Source: Chelonoidis abingdonii
Taxonomy: Eukaryota > Chordata > Testudines > Testudinidae
Direction of reading: 5' to 3'
Assembly: GCF_003597395.2 (NCBI RefSeq)
Contig: NC_133777.1
Span: forward strand, 7,110,074 to 7,174,073
DNA length: 64,000 nt
Position 1 is the first letter of the stretch. Each line of letters opens with the position of its first letter. The translations under genes were made by a program, and so were the position numbers. Of this stretch, positions 1-12,598 are shown one piece after another. The notes below the pieces were generated by a model. That model saw only the letters and a program-made list of their open reading frames with translations, ran no database searches and was not told the origin of the DNA.

Positions 1-177
1 GTATTCCATCTGTGTGTGGGATGTTTGTGTAGAGAGCCTCTACATCCATGGTGGCTAGGATGGTGTTTTCTGGGAGGTGACCAATGCATTGTAGTTTCCT
101 CAGGAAATCAGTGGTGTCACGGAGATAGCTGGGAGTGCTGGTGGCATAGGGCCTGAGTAGAGACCCTATGTTGGTAT
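1..177 (-). mobile_element. Penelope-like element reverse-transcriptase fragment
   Basis: Seen: the reverse complement has one continuous open frame with PYATSTPSYLRDTTDFL and then TMDVEALYTNIPHTDGI. The DVEALYTNIPH segment is the motif-A region of Penelope-like reverse transcriptases, whose catalytic Asp lies in the MDV. The fragment is cut by the window start and ends abruptly at about 177, after which the sequence is unrelated. The reverse transcriptase copies the element RNA at a nicked target; this remnant is too short to be active. It is the only part of a PLE catalytic domain in the window. The other PLE copies are 3' tails. Confidence 0.85.
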
Positions 178-784
178 GTCATTCTGAGAATGTGACATTG
201 AAATAAACAGTAAAGAGACTGCAAAATTAATTACAGGCTAATCTTCAATCATTTCCTTTCATTACAGGGTTTCTTTGTTTTGGTTTCTATTATGGGGGTG
301 TATTGTGTTTTTATTTTACATGTCAATGTTTGACACCACTAGCGTTCTAGCTGCTCAATGTATATAACACTTTTAATTGTTTCCTGTCGAATTATCTGTT
401 GTGCCTAATTACAAACTGCTACAGGACACTCTCTGCATTGAAAGGGAGATGCTAATGGAGAACATTAGGTACCATACTAAGGGTGAGCAAGGTTGAGACT
501 TGTTGAGATGTGTACTTGGTATACTAATCATGCCATCCAGGCTGTTTACATTAGGAACTGTGTTGCTATCCCTAATCAGCCACTGGCTGATGTTTGTAAT
601 TTTTACTTGCTGAGGAGATGATGGACTTTGCGAGAGAAGAAAACAACCCCTGCCTGCACGGTAGGTAGCAATAGGAATGATCCCGATTTAGTATTGAATT
701 CGACTGTGTGGCTAATGAGGTGGGCAGAGCTGGAATCTAAGCGGAGCAATTAGGGGAGACAAATTGCAAAGCCCTGTTTAGGTT
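178..784. other. Non-coding, presumed intron; nothing recognised
   Basis: Unique-looking, AT-rich sequence between the PLE fragment and the CR1. The last part (640-784) may be diverged CR1 5' sequence. No exon or RNA gene is seen. Confidence 0.5.
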
Positions 785-2894
785 TGAAAACCAACATGTC
801 AAACTTGCAAAGGATGAGTATAAACAAATAACACAAGTAGTTAGGGACAAAATTAGAAAGGCTGAGGCACAAAACAAGATCAAACTAGCTAGAGACATAA
901 AGGGTAACAAGAAAACATTCTACAAATACATTAGAAACAAGAGGAAGATCAAGGACTGGGCAAGATCATTACTCAGTGAAGGGGGGAAAAAACAGCATCA
1001 GAAAATGCGGAAATGGCAGAGGTGCTTAATGACATCTTTGTTTCAGTTTTCACCAAGCAGGTGGGCGATGATTGGATGTCTAACATAGTGAATACTAGTA
1101 AAATGAGGTAGGATCTGAAGTGGCTAAAATAGGGAAAGAACAAGTTAAAAATTATTTAGACAAACTAGATGTCTTCAAGTTACCAGGGCCTGATTAAATG
1201 CATCCTAGAATACTCAAGGAGCTGACTGAGCAGATATCTGAGCATTTAGAAATTATTTTTGAAAAGTCGGGGGAGATTTCAGATGACTGCAAAAGGGCAC
1301 AGATAGTGCCCATCTATAAAAAGGGAAATAAGGACAACCCAGGGAATTAGAGACCCGTCAACTTAACTTCTGTACCCGGAAAGATAATGGAGCAAATAAT
1401 TAAGCAATCAGTTTGCAAACATCTAGAAGATAATAAGGTAATAAGTAACAGCGTGGATTTGTCAAGAAAAAATCGTGTCAAATCAACCTGATAGCTTTCT
1501 TTCACAGGGTAACAAGCCTTGTGGCTAGGGGGGAAGCAGTAGATGTGGTATATCTTGACTTTAATAAAGCTTTTGATACTGTGTCGCATGAGCATCTCAT
1601 AAACAAACCAGGGAAATGCAACCTAGATGGAGCTACTATAAGGGGGGTGCAAATCTGGTTGGACAACCGTTCCCAGAGAGGAGTTATTAGTGGTTCACAG
1701 TCATGCTGGAAGGGTATAAAGAATGGGTTTCTGCAGGGACTGGTTCTGAGTCCAGTTCTGTTCAATATCTTCATCAATGATTTAGATAGTGGCATAGAGA
1801 GTACACTTATAACGTTTGCGGATGATACCAAGCTGGGAGGGGTTGCAAGTGCTTTGGAGGATAGGATTAAAATTCAAAATGATCTGGACAAACTGGAGAA
1901 ATGGTCTGAAGTAAATAGGATGAAATTCAATAAGGGAAAATGCAAAGTACTCCACTTAGGAAGGAACAGTCAGTTGCACACATACGAAATGAGAAATGAC
2001 TGCCTAGGAAGGAGTACTGCGGAAAGAGAGATGGGGGTCATAGTGGACCATAAGCTAAATATGAGTCAACTGTGTAATGCTGTTGCAAACAAAGCTAACA
2101 TCATTCTGAGCTGTATTAGCAAGAGTGTTGTAAGCAAGACACGAGAAGAAATTCTTCTACTCTACTCTGCGCTCATTAGGCCTCTACTGGAGTATTGTGT
2201 CCAATTCTGGGCACTGCATTTCAGGAAAGATGTGGACAAATTGGAGAGAGTCCAGAGAAGAGCAACAAAAATGATTAAAGCTCTGGAAAGACCTGTGAGA
2301 GAAGATTGAAAAAATTGGTTGTGGCTGAGATGGAGAAGAGAAGACTGAGAGGGGACATAACAGTTTTCAAGTACCTAAAAGGCTGTTACAAGGAGGAGGG
2401 AGAAAAATTATTCTTCTTAACCTCTGAGGATAGGACAAGAAGCAATGGGCTTAAATTGCAGCAAGGGAGGTTTAAATTGGACATTAGGAAAAACTTCCTA
2501 ACTGTCAGGGTGGTTAAGCACTGGAATAAATTGCCTAGGGAGGTTGTGGAATCTCCATCTGTGGAGATTTTTAAGAGCAGGCTAGACAAACACCTGTCAG
2601 GAAGGGTCTAGATAAGTGATTCTCAAACTTTTGTGCTGGTGGTCCCTTTTACGTAGCAAGCTTCTGAGTGTGGACCCCTTCTCCATCAATTTAAAAACTC
2701 ATTTATTTATATTTAACACTATTATAAATGCTGGAGGCAAAGCAGGGTTTGGGGTGGAAGCTGACAGCTCATGACCCCCCATATAACCTTGTGACCCCCA
2801 GTTTGAGAACTAGATAATACTTAGTCCTGTCCCCTGCAGTCATGGCAAGTCTAGATGACCTCTCAAGGTCCCTTCCAGTTCTCTGATTCTGTGT
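785..2894 (+). mobile_element. CR1 LINE ORF2 remnant, interrupted by a hAT element
   Basis: Seen: plus-strand reading frames encode successive CR1 ORF2 blocks. These are a basic segment with [14 protein letters not shown] (about 910-955), then IVPIYKKGNK, then YLDFNKAFDTVSH (about 1546-1590), then the catalytic TFADDTKL (about 1811-1834), then LLEYCVQFW, and finally the C-terminal VVKHWNKLPREVV. In-frame stops (for example in LPGPD*MHPRIL near 1195) and frame changes show it is dead. The longest open piece, 1521-2309, covers the palm domain. The 3' end shows the CR1 signature GACCTCTCAAGGTCCCTTCC (2859-2878). A hAT element splits the 3' UTR at 2616-2809. The 5' end is truncated. Confidence 0.93.
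2616..2809. mobile_element. 194-bp hAT-type non-autonomous transposon inside CR1
   Basis: Seen: terminal inverted repeats beginning GTGATTCTCAAACT and ending CCCAGTTTGAGAA. An exact 8-bp target-site duplication CTAGATAA lies at 2608-2615 and 2810-2817. Removing the element restores the usual CR1 3' sequence. An 8-bp duplication and this terminus are characteristic of hAT elements. There is no transposase frame. Confidence 0.9.
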
Positions 2895-4507
2895 CCAGCT
2901 GAAGATTTGGCATGGTTTAGTTTGGTTTTTCCTTGTTTGGTTGTATGTTGATGTGTTTGCAGTTTGAGAAGCTTATGTTATAGTTTCTCCAAAACCTCCA
3001 GATTGTCCCTCCCCCACCCATTAGCGGAGTATGATGGAAGGGCTGTCATCATCTTCTGAATCTTTAACAATTGTCATACTTGACATCTTAGCCGGTCCAT
3101 CTCCCCAACCTAAATTTTCAGGTGAATGAAGAGGGAAGTCAGAAATTAACCGGATTCCAAGCTACTTGCACAGTGAGGTGCAACTCAGCATAAGCAAAGG
3201 TGGCAAGATTGGACCCTTTTGCAACCCCTAATGTCATGATGCATCAGAGGAACCACTGTGGTATGTTGCAATGTCCTATGGAAGATCAAGAAGCAGCTCA
3301 AGTTAGCTCTCATGCCTTACTAGAGCAATGATCAGAGGATTTAATAAATGTCAGATTCCTTGGATTGCTTCATTTCTATTACACCTGGAACCACTCGATC
3401 TTTCAAAACTGGCTACGAGTGATTTCAGAGCTCAGTCACTAAAACACCGAGACACCTACTGATAATGTGACATTTAAAAGATTGGCAGATGGTTAAAATC
3501 CTTACTGTTTCTGCGGGTGCCTCAGTGGAGATTTGGCCAGTCAGATACGTTTGTTAGGTGGCTGCATTTGCCAAGTGCTACTGACCATTTTTAGTATAGC
3601 CAAACCCCCTAATTATATTTGACCAATATTAATTGCTACTGCAGTGGAGAGTTTGGCTACAGATTTGCATTTATTATTTGACAGCATCCAAAAGTGTAAT
3701 AGGTGCCTCACAATATAAAAAGACATGAACAGGCCCCCCAAAATCTAAGGCCCCGTTCCTGCAGTTGATTCCACCTGGGCCACACCATTGACTTCGGAGA
3801 GATTCCATCCTGATGCTTTTTTCTGCCCATGTGGCCCAGATGTCAGGATCAGGGTCTGATTTCAGAAATGTCACAATGGAGCAGGGGGGACAGGATAAGA
3901 GGGAAGGTCTACCTAGGATCTGTAGATATCATTGGTGAGTAACTTTTGTAGATGTCACAGTAGAAGTGGCTCTTCAGAATAGAGATAAGGTCTGTTCAGT
4001 AAAGCATGCAGGCATGTCTTTAAATCCCGTTGACTTCAATAAGACTTAGGCACTTCCTTCAATGAATCATGGCCTAAACCAGGAGAGGGATGTCACTTTG
4101 TGCACTCGCTCAGGAAGGATGCTCCGTGCAGAGAGGATGGCATGGAAACAAACCCAGTTAAGCTTAAGAAAGAAGTGGTCAAATAAGCTGCCTAAGGTGA
4201 TATCATTGATAAAGAAGATGAGGTGGGAGGGCAATGTAATGCAGTAAGATCTCTGACAACCCGTGTGTGAGTGACTCTGAACATTATTCTGCAGTGTAAA
4301 CTCTGAGCTAGATAGCATTCACCAACATGGGGAAGGGCGAATTTATATTAAAACAAATAGCTCTGCTGACTTTCGTAATCTAGCCCGAAGCCAGGTGCTT
4401 TCAGAGGTTCAGGGAAAGATGTTGTGCCTTGATTTCCTTGATATTAACACTTGTCAGCAGCACTGAAATGGTAACAGTGATTTTGATATTTTTTTTCTCC
4501 CAAAAAT
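2895..4507. other. Non-coding, presumed intron; nothing recognised
   Basis: No conserved frame, splice-bounded exon or clear repeat. Short open frames at 3674-3874 and 4062-4318 have no domain. Confidence 0.5.
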
Positions 4508-4700
4508 GTATTCTTCTAAGGCTGGAAGGGGCCGCTACGATCATCTAGTCTGACCTCTTGTCTAACACTGGCCATAGGAATTCCCCAAATTAGTTCCTGT
4601 TCGAACTAGAGCGTGTCTTTTTAGAAAACAATCCAGTCTTGATTTTAAAATGGCCATCACAACCCTTGGCGAGTCATTCCAGTTCTTTGGAACGTAAACT
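4508..4700 (-). mobile_element. CR1 3' fragment
   Basis: Seen: the minus-strand CR1 tail, reading on + as GGCTGGAAGGGGCC, GATCATCTAGTCTGACCTC and ATTCCCCAAATTAGTTCCTG. It is an old, diverged fragment without an open frame. Confidence 0.75.
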
Positions 4701-4982
4701 GGCTTGTGTGAAAGCAAACTCAGGTTGAGAGATGAGCACAGTATTCTAAACCAAGTGAAAATCCCCTCCCCCCGTTTGACCTTTTGTTGCGGATTTGAGA
4801 ATGAGCCTGGTCTGTGAATGTTGTAAGGAAAAATGGGCCTGTATTTAGGGGTGAAAATGGCTTTTGCATCAAAAATGGGAAAATACAGGGCTGGGGGAGT
4901 TAGTATGCAGAAGTAGCCATTTAATTAGAGTTGTAAATAAAGTGAAGTTGTGCACAAATCAAAGTCGCTGAAACTGCAAGTC

Positions 4983-5010
4983 CCCTTCCCCCCCCCCCCC
5001 CAAAAAAAAA
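4983..5010. repeat. Poly-C/poly-A homopolymer junction
   Basis: Seen: a run of about 15 C directly followed by about 9 A. The length is likely variable and error-prone. Confidence 0.8.
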
Positions 5011-5494
5011 TTGGGCAAAATTCCATTAAACAAGCATCTGTCACTTTCTGTCCTAGTAATAACTGAAATTAAGTAACATCCAGCTAGCCCTAGAACTAGT
5101 GTTCTTCCAGGTTACCTCTGGTACAAACCCCAAATATTGATACATTCCTAGAACCCCTTCTACCATGTCCTGCCCCATCTGGGCCCATTCCTTTGCTCAT
5201 AAACATAAGTTTCTGCAGCTGGCTTTGTTTTTACTCCAAGAGACTCTGCTTGTGGTTGTAGAGGGAGTGAAGTGGGTATTCAGTGTATTTTAGCAATGTG
5301 GTCTGGTGACTTAAACACAGGACTGGGAGCACAGAGCTCCTCCATTATATCCTGTACTCTGTGTCTGCTGCATAATATGATCTTGGCCAAGGAACGTTGC
5401 CTGTCTGTGCCACACCTTAAAGTGGGAGTTCAGAATAGCTTTCCACCTCCCCTAGGGTGTTGTGGATCAATTCGTATTTTTGTAGCATTTTTGT

Positions 5495-5780
5495 GTGTAA
5501 ATGCTAAAGCCAGAAAGGACCATTGCAATCATCTAATGTAACCTCCAACCTGGCACGGGCCAGAGGCCCCAACCCAATAATTCTTCCATTGAGTCCAATA
5601 ACATCTAGCTAGAGCACATCTTGTAGAAAGACACACAGTCTAGATTTAAAGACTCCACCACCTCCGTTGGGAAGCTGTTCCAATGGTTAATTACTTGCAG
5701 TGTTGTTGGTTTTTTAAATTAAGCCTTATTTACAATTTGAATTTGTCTATCTTCAGCTCGGATCCTGTTATGTAAACAAT
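5495..5780 (-). mobile_element. CR1 3' fragment
   Basis: Seen: on + it reads AAAGCCAGAAAGGACCATTG, then CATCTAATGTAACCTCC, then CACCACCTCCGTTGGGAAGC and TTTATCTTCAGC-like text. This is the complement of the CR1 C-terminus and 3' UTR. It is diverged and 5' truncated. Confidence 0.75.
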
Positions 5781-7539
5781 GGGCTCTCTGCTCCGAAGAG
5801 CCACTGTTCAGATTTTTGTGATGGAAATTGCTAGTGAATGTGAGATTATATTCCGCGTCATTTGTTTTTTTGCTAAAGCGGAAGAGGATTCAGCTCATGG
5901 AACATTTACAAACTTACGCTGCTTTAGAGAACATTGAGCGGGGCTTGTTTTTATTGCAGTGGGCTAATGAGATGGGCCTTCCATCACCAGAAATCACGTA
6001 AACACTATTAGAGAAATGAAATTATTATCAGGCTATTTATCATGGGTGGATTTAAGGTGAAAGGCGCGTGTGGAAGTAATCTCAAAAGACTACTCCGAGG
6101 TAAACTACACTCTAGTCCTTATGAAACCCTTCTCTGTTTACCTGAGGAACTGTTTTGTTTCCCCAGCTCAAGGCTATTAAACTGAGGTGACCTATGTCGT
6201 TTCAGTCTAATTACATTCGCTGGAGATAGTTCCTTTAGGCTAAACTCATGCATTGTTTAATTAACCCAGCTTTCTCTAGTATTGATTTTTACCCCTTTTA
6301 AATACCCAGAGTAGTCTTACTCTGTCCCTGTTGCTGAAGATCTGACACCAGCCCCAAATGACTTCTGTAGTATCTAACACGCTCCAAGCTCTTTGCAGAA
6401 GAGACACCAGAGAAAACCATTTAATTTCTGGTGCTTAATTTGCCATTTTCAGCAAGGGCTATTGTGTTGACAGCAGCTGGTGCTTATGTCGTCATACTAA
6501 ACCCTTTCAACACAGAGAGATGGGCTGGTATCGTCAACTGGGAAAATGAGATCCAAAAACCCGGTCAAAGTTCCAGCAGAGTTAGGGCCAGAGCTGCTCT
6601 CGCTCCTAGGCCAAGCATCTCTCCCAACAAGACACATACACAATCTTGATTTTTGCATAAAAACCCCTTGATAAGTCTGCTGTTTACTGGGATTTCTCTT
6701 CTTCAGTTTTCTCAGGTGCTAGTGTCTCTCATGTCCTTCCTTGGGTTTCTCGCCTTCTGCTCTCACAGAAATTCTGCAGATCCTTATTTTCTGTGTGAAA
6801 CGATTCCTTCATCTGCTGGTTTAATTCTAGAGGAGACAAGAGTTAGTAAACTGATCGTTCATGTGCCATTTTACCAGGCTAGGAAATGCTACCATGTGTG
6901 TGAACTCTCCACTGCTGCTTCTTTTGGCTGAAAAACAATGACAGCAAAAACACTGGCCTGTTCCAAAGCCAATGGAATAACCTCCCTTGACGTCAGCGGC
7001 AATTGGACCAGCAACTTCCACCTGAGGATCTCTAAACCGTTCATAAATATTAATGAGTTAAGTCTCATCAGCCCATGAAGGGGAACCTGAAAAATAGAGG
7101 GCTTGGCTGGGTTAACCTTCTTGTTTCACCTTGGACTTGCCAGAGTCAGAAACAAAACCCCGATCGTCCAGGATCTAGTCTGATGCTGTAATCACAAGAC
7201 CAGCCAGGTTCCTGAACAGAAGGGCCTATATTTTTGCATTACTGTTAGGCCGTAGAAGCAAAACCAAACAAAAACTATGTACTAATTCCATAATGAAAGT
7301 TGATTACTCTGATTCGTTGCTGGATAATGTCATGAATGGAAAATAAGAAGGGACAGGTCGTATGTCCTGTCAAGCTACTGGGAATTACACTTTTCACTGT
7401 GAAATGTGACCGCATGAATTTTGCTATGGTACATTTTATAGCTAATTATCAGTATTATTGGCATAGCACTGTAAATGAACTTAGCTCTTTACAGCATGTG
7501 TGGAAAGATGAGCTGTCCAGCCCAGAGGTCCTGACACTC
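5781..7539. other. Non-coding, presumed intron; nothing recognised
   Basis: Relatively AT-rich and repeat-poor compared with its surroundings. Open frames of 60-110 codons lack any recognisable domain. If any part is under constraint, the repeat-free stretch 5880-6180 would be the first to compare between species. Confidence 0.45.
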
Positions 7540-8347
7540 TCGGGTTTGGCTACACTTGCAGCTGTACAGCGCTGGGAGTTAAAGCTGTCTTCGTACAGCT
7601 GTGTAGGGAAAGTGCTGCAGTGTGGCCACATTTGCAGTATTTGCAGCGCTGTTGGGAGTGGTGCATTATAGGCAGCTATCCCAGTGTTCAAGTGGCTGTA
7701 ACGTGGTTTTCAAAAGAGCGGGGTGGGGTGGAGTGTGACAGGGAGCATGGGGGAGACAGAGTGGATTTTTGTAGCTGACACCGTCAGCTCCTTGCCTTGC
7801 AAGTTCCGACCCCTTCCCCTACCCCTTTCTCATTCACTAAATGCAAATAGTCGTCTTTTGTTTTTTTTACTCACAGACCAGATAAGCAGCTGCTCCAAAA
7901 GGGACCCCCCCCCCCGCCATGCTGCTTCTCTTCTCAAGCAAACACTAGCTGAGGACATTCCAAAGGGATCCCTCTGCCTTCCTCATTCACAGCAAACAGT
8001 AGCTGTGTTTTGTTTTTTAGATAAGCAGCTCTGGGAGCCCCGAGTTCACAACAAAACAAACAGAGGCATCACAACAAAACAAAGAGTGTTATCTTTACTT
8101 AAAAGCATTATGGGAAGGTTCTGGAGATCAGTTACAGCATAGTAAGATTAATCACTGTTTACACTGGCACCCCAGCGCTGCAGCACCAGCGCTGTTCTCT
8201 TTATTCTTCTCGTCGAGGTGGGGTACATGCAGCGCTGTAGCCAGGGAGATACAGCACTGTATGTGCCTTGCCAGCGTGGACGGGGAGTAAGTTACAGCGC
8301 TATAAAGCCACCACCAGCGCTGTAACTCTCAAGTGTAGCCAAGCCCT
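7540..8347. mobile_element. ~805-bp terminal-inverted-repeat DNA element, no transposase
   Basis: Seen: the left end GGGTTTGGCTACACTTG is followed by ACAGCGCTGG. The right end, read in reverse complement, is GAGGGCTTGGCTACACTTGAG followed by ACAGCGCTGGTGG. The internal part repeats AGCGCTG motifs near both ends (7567-7660 and 8175-8330). Frames crossing it have no recognisable domain. I could not establish a target-site duplication, so the superfamily is open. Confidence 0.8.
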
Positions 8348-9851
8348 CAATCAGACCATTCACTTAATACCTTGGGAAATGTTTTCATTTGCTTTTTTTT
8401 TTTTTGGTAAGTTGCATGCACCAGTTAGAAGCTGGTGATCCACTAGCTGCTAGTGGAAGATTCTTGACTAAAGTTGCTGCATAGGTTTATTCTTTTATTT
8501 TTAAAAAGCTCTTTTAGAAATCCATTGCCAGCTCATTGCTGTCTGTAAGTGACCACCTTGCCGCTACAGAAAAGACTTGCAGTACAGAGCTGCTATTTGA
8601 GTCTGTGCAGGAGGGAAGCAATTAAATAGCTTCTAGCAGCTGAAGATATGAGCAGAACTTATTAGTCTGAGATCAACTGGTGGTGGCTTCTTCAAGGGTG
8701 CTGGAAAACAGGATGGATCATCCTGTGTTTATCAGAAACCCTCTGATCGATACTGGGAGTTGAGAAGCACTTTGTCTTCCTGGTCTCTCTCAGCTGGCAT
8801 TTCTGGGAATGGCCTTGGCATGGCAGCACTCAGAGCCATGGCAGGAATGAAACACCAGCTCTCCAGAGTTAGATTGTCAAAGGGTGATGCCCGGAGTATT
8901 TGGAACAGCCAATGGAAGCAAAATACCTAACACTTTTCATGCCCCCCTGCCCCTCTTTATGGAGAGTGCATTTTCTAAATTTGGTTTGGGTCTTCCACTT
9001 CCCTGGCCCACCCACACGTGGACTTCAGTGTCCTCACTGTAATGATGACTCCCAGGGTTCATTTCATTTGCCATGTGTGTGTTTCTCCTCAACAAACTCT
9101 TCTGTTTGCTTGGGGCCAGATTCTGATGCCCTTGCTTGCAAGAAGGGTAAGGTTCTACTCAACGCAGACCTCTGCCCACGCAGTTCAAGGCCTTGGACGT
9201 ATTTGGCAGCCAGTGAAACTGAAGTTCAGGTTTACTGCTGTGCCACTACTCATCTGCAGCAGGAGCTGCGCCAGCAGGTGCCATTACGGGACTGAGGTCA
9301 TACTTTGCTCATTTCCCTTGTGCTTTGTGTGGCTTTTTCACACTGCAACCAGGTGAGGGGAAAAATAGTTGCTGATAAAGAAAATGTGGTTGCGAAGGCA
9401 CAAAAGTTATCTGGGGTGGGCAGAACTAAGGGGCAGTTGGATCATCTGAAACTACTTTTAAATCTTAATTTTTCAATGACATTATTACTCGATATTTGCA
9501 TTGTGTTAGCAGCCCTAGTCAGGGAGGAGAGTCCCATTGAACGAGGCATGGTACACATGCCATAAAATGACAATTCCTGACCCCAGGACCTTAGAATCTA
9601 AGGCTAAGACAAGAGACGTGGATTCAACGAACCTGTGGGGCCTACAAGGTAACCGTGAGACAACTATGATCAGCATAATACCCAGCAGTGGTAGAACAGC
9701 AGCTGCCTAGCTGTCATTCAGTGTTATGTAGGCATTGCCGTAGAGGTGAACTCTAATAAGAGACTTGGAGGGTGATACTGTAGTGGCTTTGCAGGTGTTT
9801 ATGGGGAGCACCACCTGTGCATAAAGGGTAGCATGGGAGAAAGGATGCAGG
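8348..9851. other. Non-coding, presumed intron; nothing recognised
   Basis: Overlapping frames at 8900-9356 show no domain, signal or homologue that I know. A short T-run lies at 8393-8405. Confidence 0.45.
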
Positions 9852-9859
9852 CGTTAGAG

Positions 9860-10565
9860 CAGAGGTGGGCAAACTACGGCCTGTGGGCCACATCCAGCCC
9901 ACGGAACCGTCTTGCCCGACCCCTGAGTTCCTGGCCGGGGAAGCCAGCCCCCGGCCCCTCTCCTGCTGTTCCTGCTCCCCTGCTGCTCCTGCCGGGCTGC
10001 ATGGCTTGTGCCCACCCACCTCCCAGGCTTTCCAATAAGCCAGTTCTGCTGCTCTGAGTAGCCTAGTAAGGGGGCAGGGGGAGGTTGGAAAAGGGGCAGG
10101 GGGTCGTGGGGGCAGTCAGGAAACAGGGAGCAAGCAGTTGGATAGGGGGTGAGGTCCTGGGGGGCAGTTAGGAGCAGGGGTTTCTGGGGGGTGGTCAAGG
10201 GACAGGGAGCATGGTGTGGAGGTTTGGGGGTTTGATCAGGGGACGGGGAATGGGGTGGGGGTTGGATAGGCGTGGGAGTCCTGGGGGGTGTGGATAGGGG
10301 TTGGGGCAGTCAGAGGACTGGGGGTTGGGGGTTGGATGGGGATGGGGATGGGGTCCCTGGCTGGTGGTCAGGGGACAAGAAGAGGGGATGAGATTTGGAT
10401 GGGTTGAGGGCTCTGAGGGGGACAGTCAGGGAGTGGGAAGTGGGAGAGGGCAGATAGGGGGCGGGGGCCAGGCTGTTTGGGGAGGAACAGTCTTCCCTAT
10501 CCAGTCCTCCATACAGTTTCGCAACCGCAATGTGGCCCTGGGGCCAAAACGTTTGTCCAGTTCTG
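9860..10565. mobile_element. hAT-like element with internal G-rich minisatellite
   Basis: Seen: the left terminus CAGAGGTGGGCAAACTACGG pairs with a right terminus whose reverse complement is CAGAACTGGACAAACGTTTT. Flanking octamers CGTTAGAG (9852-9859) and TGTTAGAA (10566-10573) agree at 6 of 8 positions, which fits a decayed 8-bp duplication. The interior (about 10070-10460) is an irregular GGGG(T/C)CAGGGGA-type tandem array that produces spurious open frames on both strands. Confidence 0.8.
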
Positions 10566-10573
10566 TGTTAGAA

Positions 10574-11746
10574 GAAGCATGGGACGGCTGAATGGTAAAG
10601 ACTGGCATTGTTGATGAGCCCTGGTTGGGAGCTGACGCTCAGCAGTGCACAAGGGTTGACGGGGCTGCGGAAGAGGTGAAGACCGGTCATTTGTATCTGA
10701 TGTGCCGGAAAAGCTGATGTCCCTTTAGAAAGTCAGCGGGACACGAATGCCCTCTTTCATTCAAGGTAATCTGGCTCCTTTCCTCTCACGCCCATTCTTT
10801 CAATGGCACTGGGGGAGGCAGACATGCAGCTAAAGAGGAATGGTCTTAATCTGAAAGATTTAATTCAGAAAACCAGACCCTCAGATGGGCTCTTGATATC
10901 TATTCTTCTACTGTATTATGGAATACTGTTGAGGTGAGATGATGGCTAATTGTAAGAACAAGTCAAGTACTGTTTAAACAGCTAATTAATGTCTTCTAAT
11001 CAGCACTTGATCGTTGAAGACTGCATGGCAATATCTCATCGGCAGAAACACCTTGATAATTCCTGTATGAGCTGTACAGAGAACATATTTAAATAAACTC
11101 ATTAGAGATTTCATACAGATAGCAGCTACAATTACCAGCTTGTACAAATTAATTTGCGTTTTTTTTCCATTCTTTTTTTTTCCCTTGCCTTGACTGCCCA
11201 GAGCTTCTGCTGATCACGTTCTTGCTGACAGTGGAACATGAGTCCCGATGGCAGTGTAGTAAATACCTTCAGAACGCTTGCCGATGGATGAGAACACCCC
11301 CTGGTGTGAGGGTGCCGGTGATGTCTTAGGCACAAACTGTGATGAATGTAGATAGAGACTTAGAAAAGCTCCTGCTGGTTGAGTCTCCCTTTGCCAATGA
11401 TGTCTAGTTAAAGTGTTGCTAATGCTTCCATTCCCTCACGGCAGACAGCTGTCACTTTGACAACAGCTCTATCCTGGCTGAGGATCCATTTCATTCTCAA
11501 GTCCTTCAGTTACGTGAAAACGTGCCTGCTGAGCCTTGTCAGTGGACAAGTCCAAGGGGAGGGAACCGGTGTCAGATCAGTTAAGTGATACAATTTGGGG
11601 TGATTTATTAATGCAGTCCACAGTAACAGTCACGGCTAAATATAATCCGACCTATGGCAGACATCTACTTAGCACTGTTTGTTGCTGGATGGTTATGGGT
11701 TATACACCCTGTCTCCTCTCTTAGTCCAGCAGCCATCTGAGAAAAG
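10574..11746. other. Non-coding, presumed intron; nothing recognised
   Basis: AT-rich with no support for any gene. The CR1 starts at about 11747. Confidence 0.5.
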
Positions 11747-12598
11747 CATATGGAGGGTAAGGATAGGGTCCAGAGTGACGTAGACAAATGGGAGGTTTGG
11801 GCCAAAAGAAATCTGATGAAGTTCAGCAAGGACGAGTGCAGAGTCCTGCACTTAGGATGGAAGAATCCTATGCACCTCTACAGGCTGGGGACCGACTGGC
11901 TAAGCGGCAGTTCTGCAGAAAAGGACCTGAGGATTACAGTGGGCAAGAAGCTGGATATGAGTCAGCAGTGTGCCCTTGTTGCCAAGAGGGCTAACGACAT
12001 ATTGGGCTGCATTAGTAGGAGCATTGCGAGCAGATCAAGGGAAGTGATTATTCCGCTCTATTCGGCACTGGTGAGTCCACATTTGGAGTATTGTGTCCAG
12101 TTTTGAGCCCCCCACTACAGAAGGGATGTGGGCAAATTGGAGAGAGTCCAGCGGAGGACAACAAAAATGAGCAGGGGCTGGGGCACATGGCTTATGAGGA
12201 GAGGCTGAGGAAACTGGGGTTATTTAGTCTGCAGAAGAGAAGAGTGAGGGGGGATTTGACAGCAACCTTCAACTACCTGAAGTGGGGTTCCAAAGAGGAT
12301 GGAGCTAGGGTGTTTTCCATGGTGGCAGATGACAGAACAGGGAGCAATGGTCTCAAGTTGCAGTGGGAGGTCTAGGTTGGATATTAGGAAACACTATGTC
12401 ACTAGGAGAATGGTGAAGCAGTGGAATGGGTTCCCTAGGGAAGTAGTGGAATCTCCATCCTTAGAGGTTTTTAAGGCCCAGCTTGACAAAGCCCTGGCTG
12501 GGATGATTTAGTTGGGGATTTGGGCCTGCTTTGAGCAGGGGGTTCGACTCAGTGACCTCCTGAGGTCCCTTTCAACCCTAAATCTTCTGTGATTCTGT
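11747..12598 (+). mobile_element. CR1 LINE 3' half
   Basis: Seen: the frame opens just downstream of where the catalytic FADD would be. It reads DKWEVWAKRNLMKFSKDE, then LEYCVQF (12085-12106). After frameshifts come ERLRKLGLFSLQKRRVRGD and VKQWNGFPREVV. The 3' UTR ends with GACCTCCTGAGGTCCCTTTC and a degenerate ATTCTGTG tail at 12598. It is a 5'-truncated copy with no coding capacity for transposition. Confidence 0.92.

Noticed and set aside
1521..2309. 262-codon frame with reverse-transcriptase motifs as a host gene
   Set aside because: It is the palm region of a dead CR1 LINE with stops and frameshifts on both sides.
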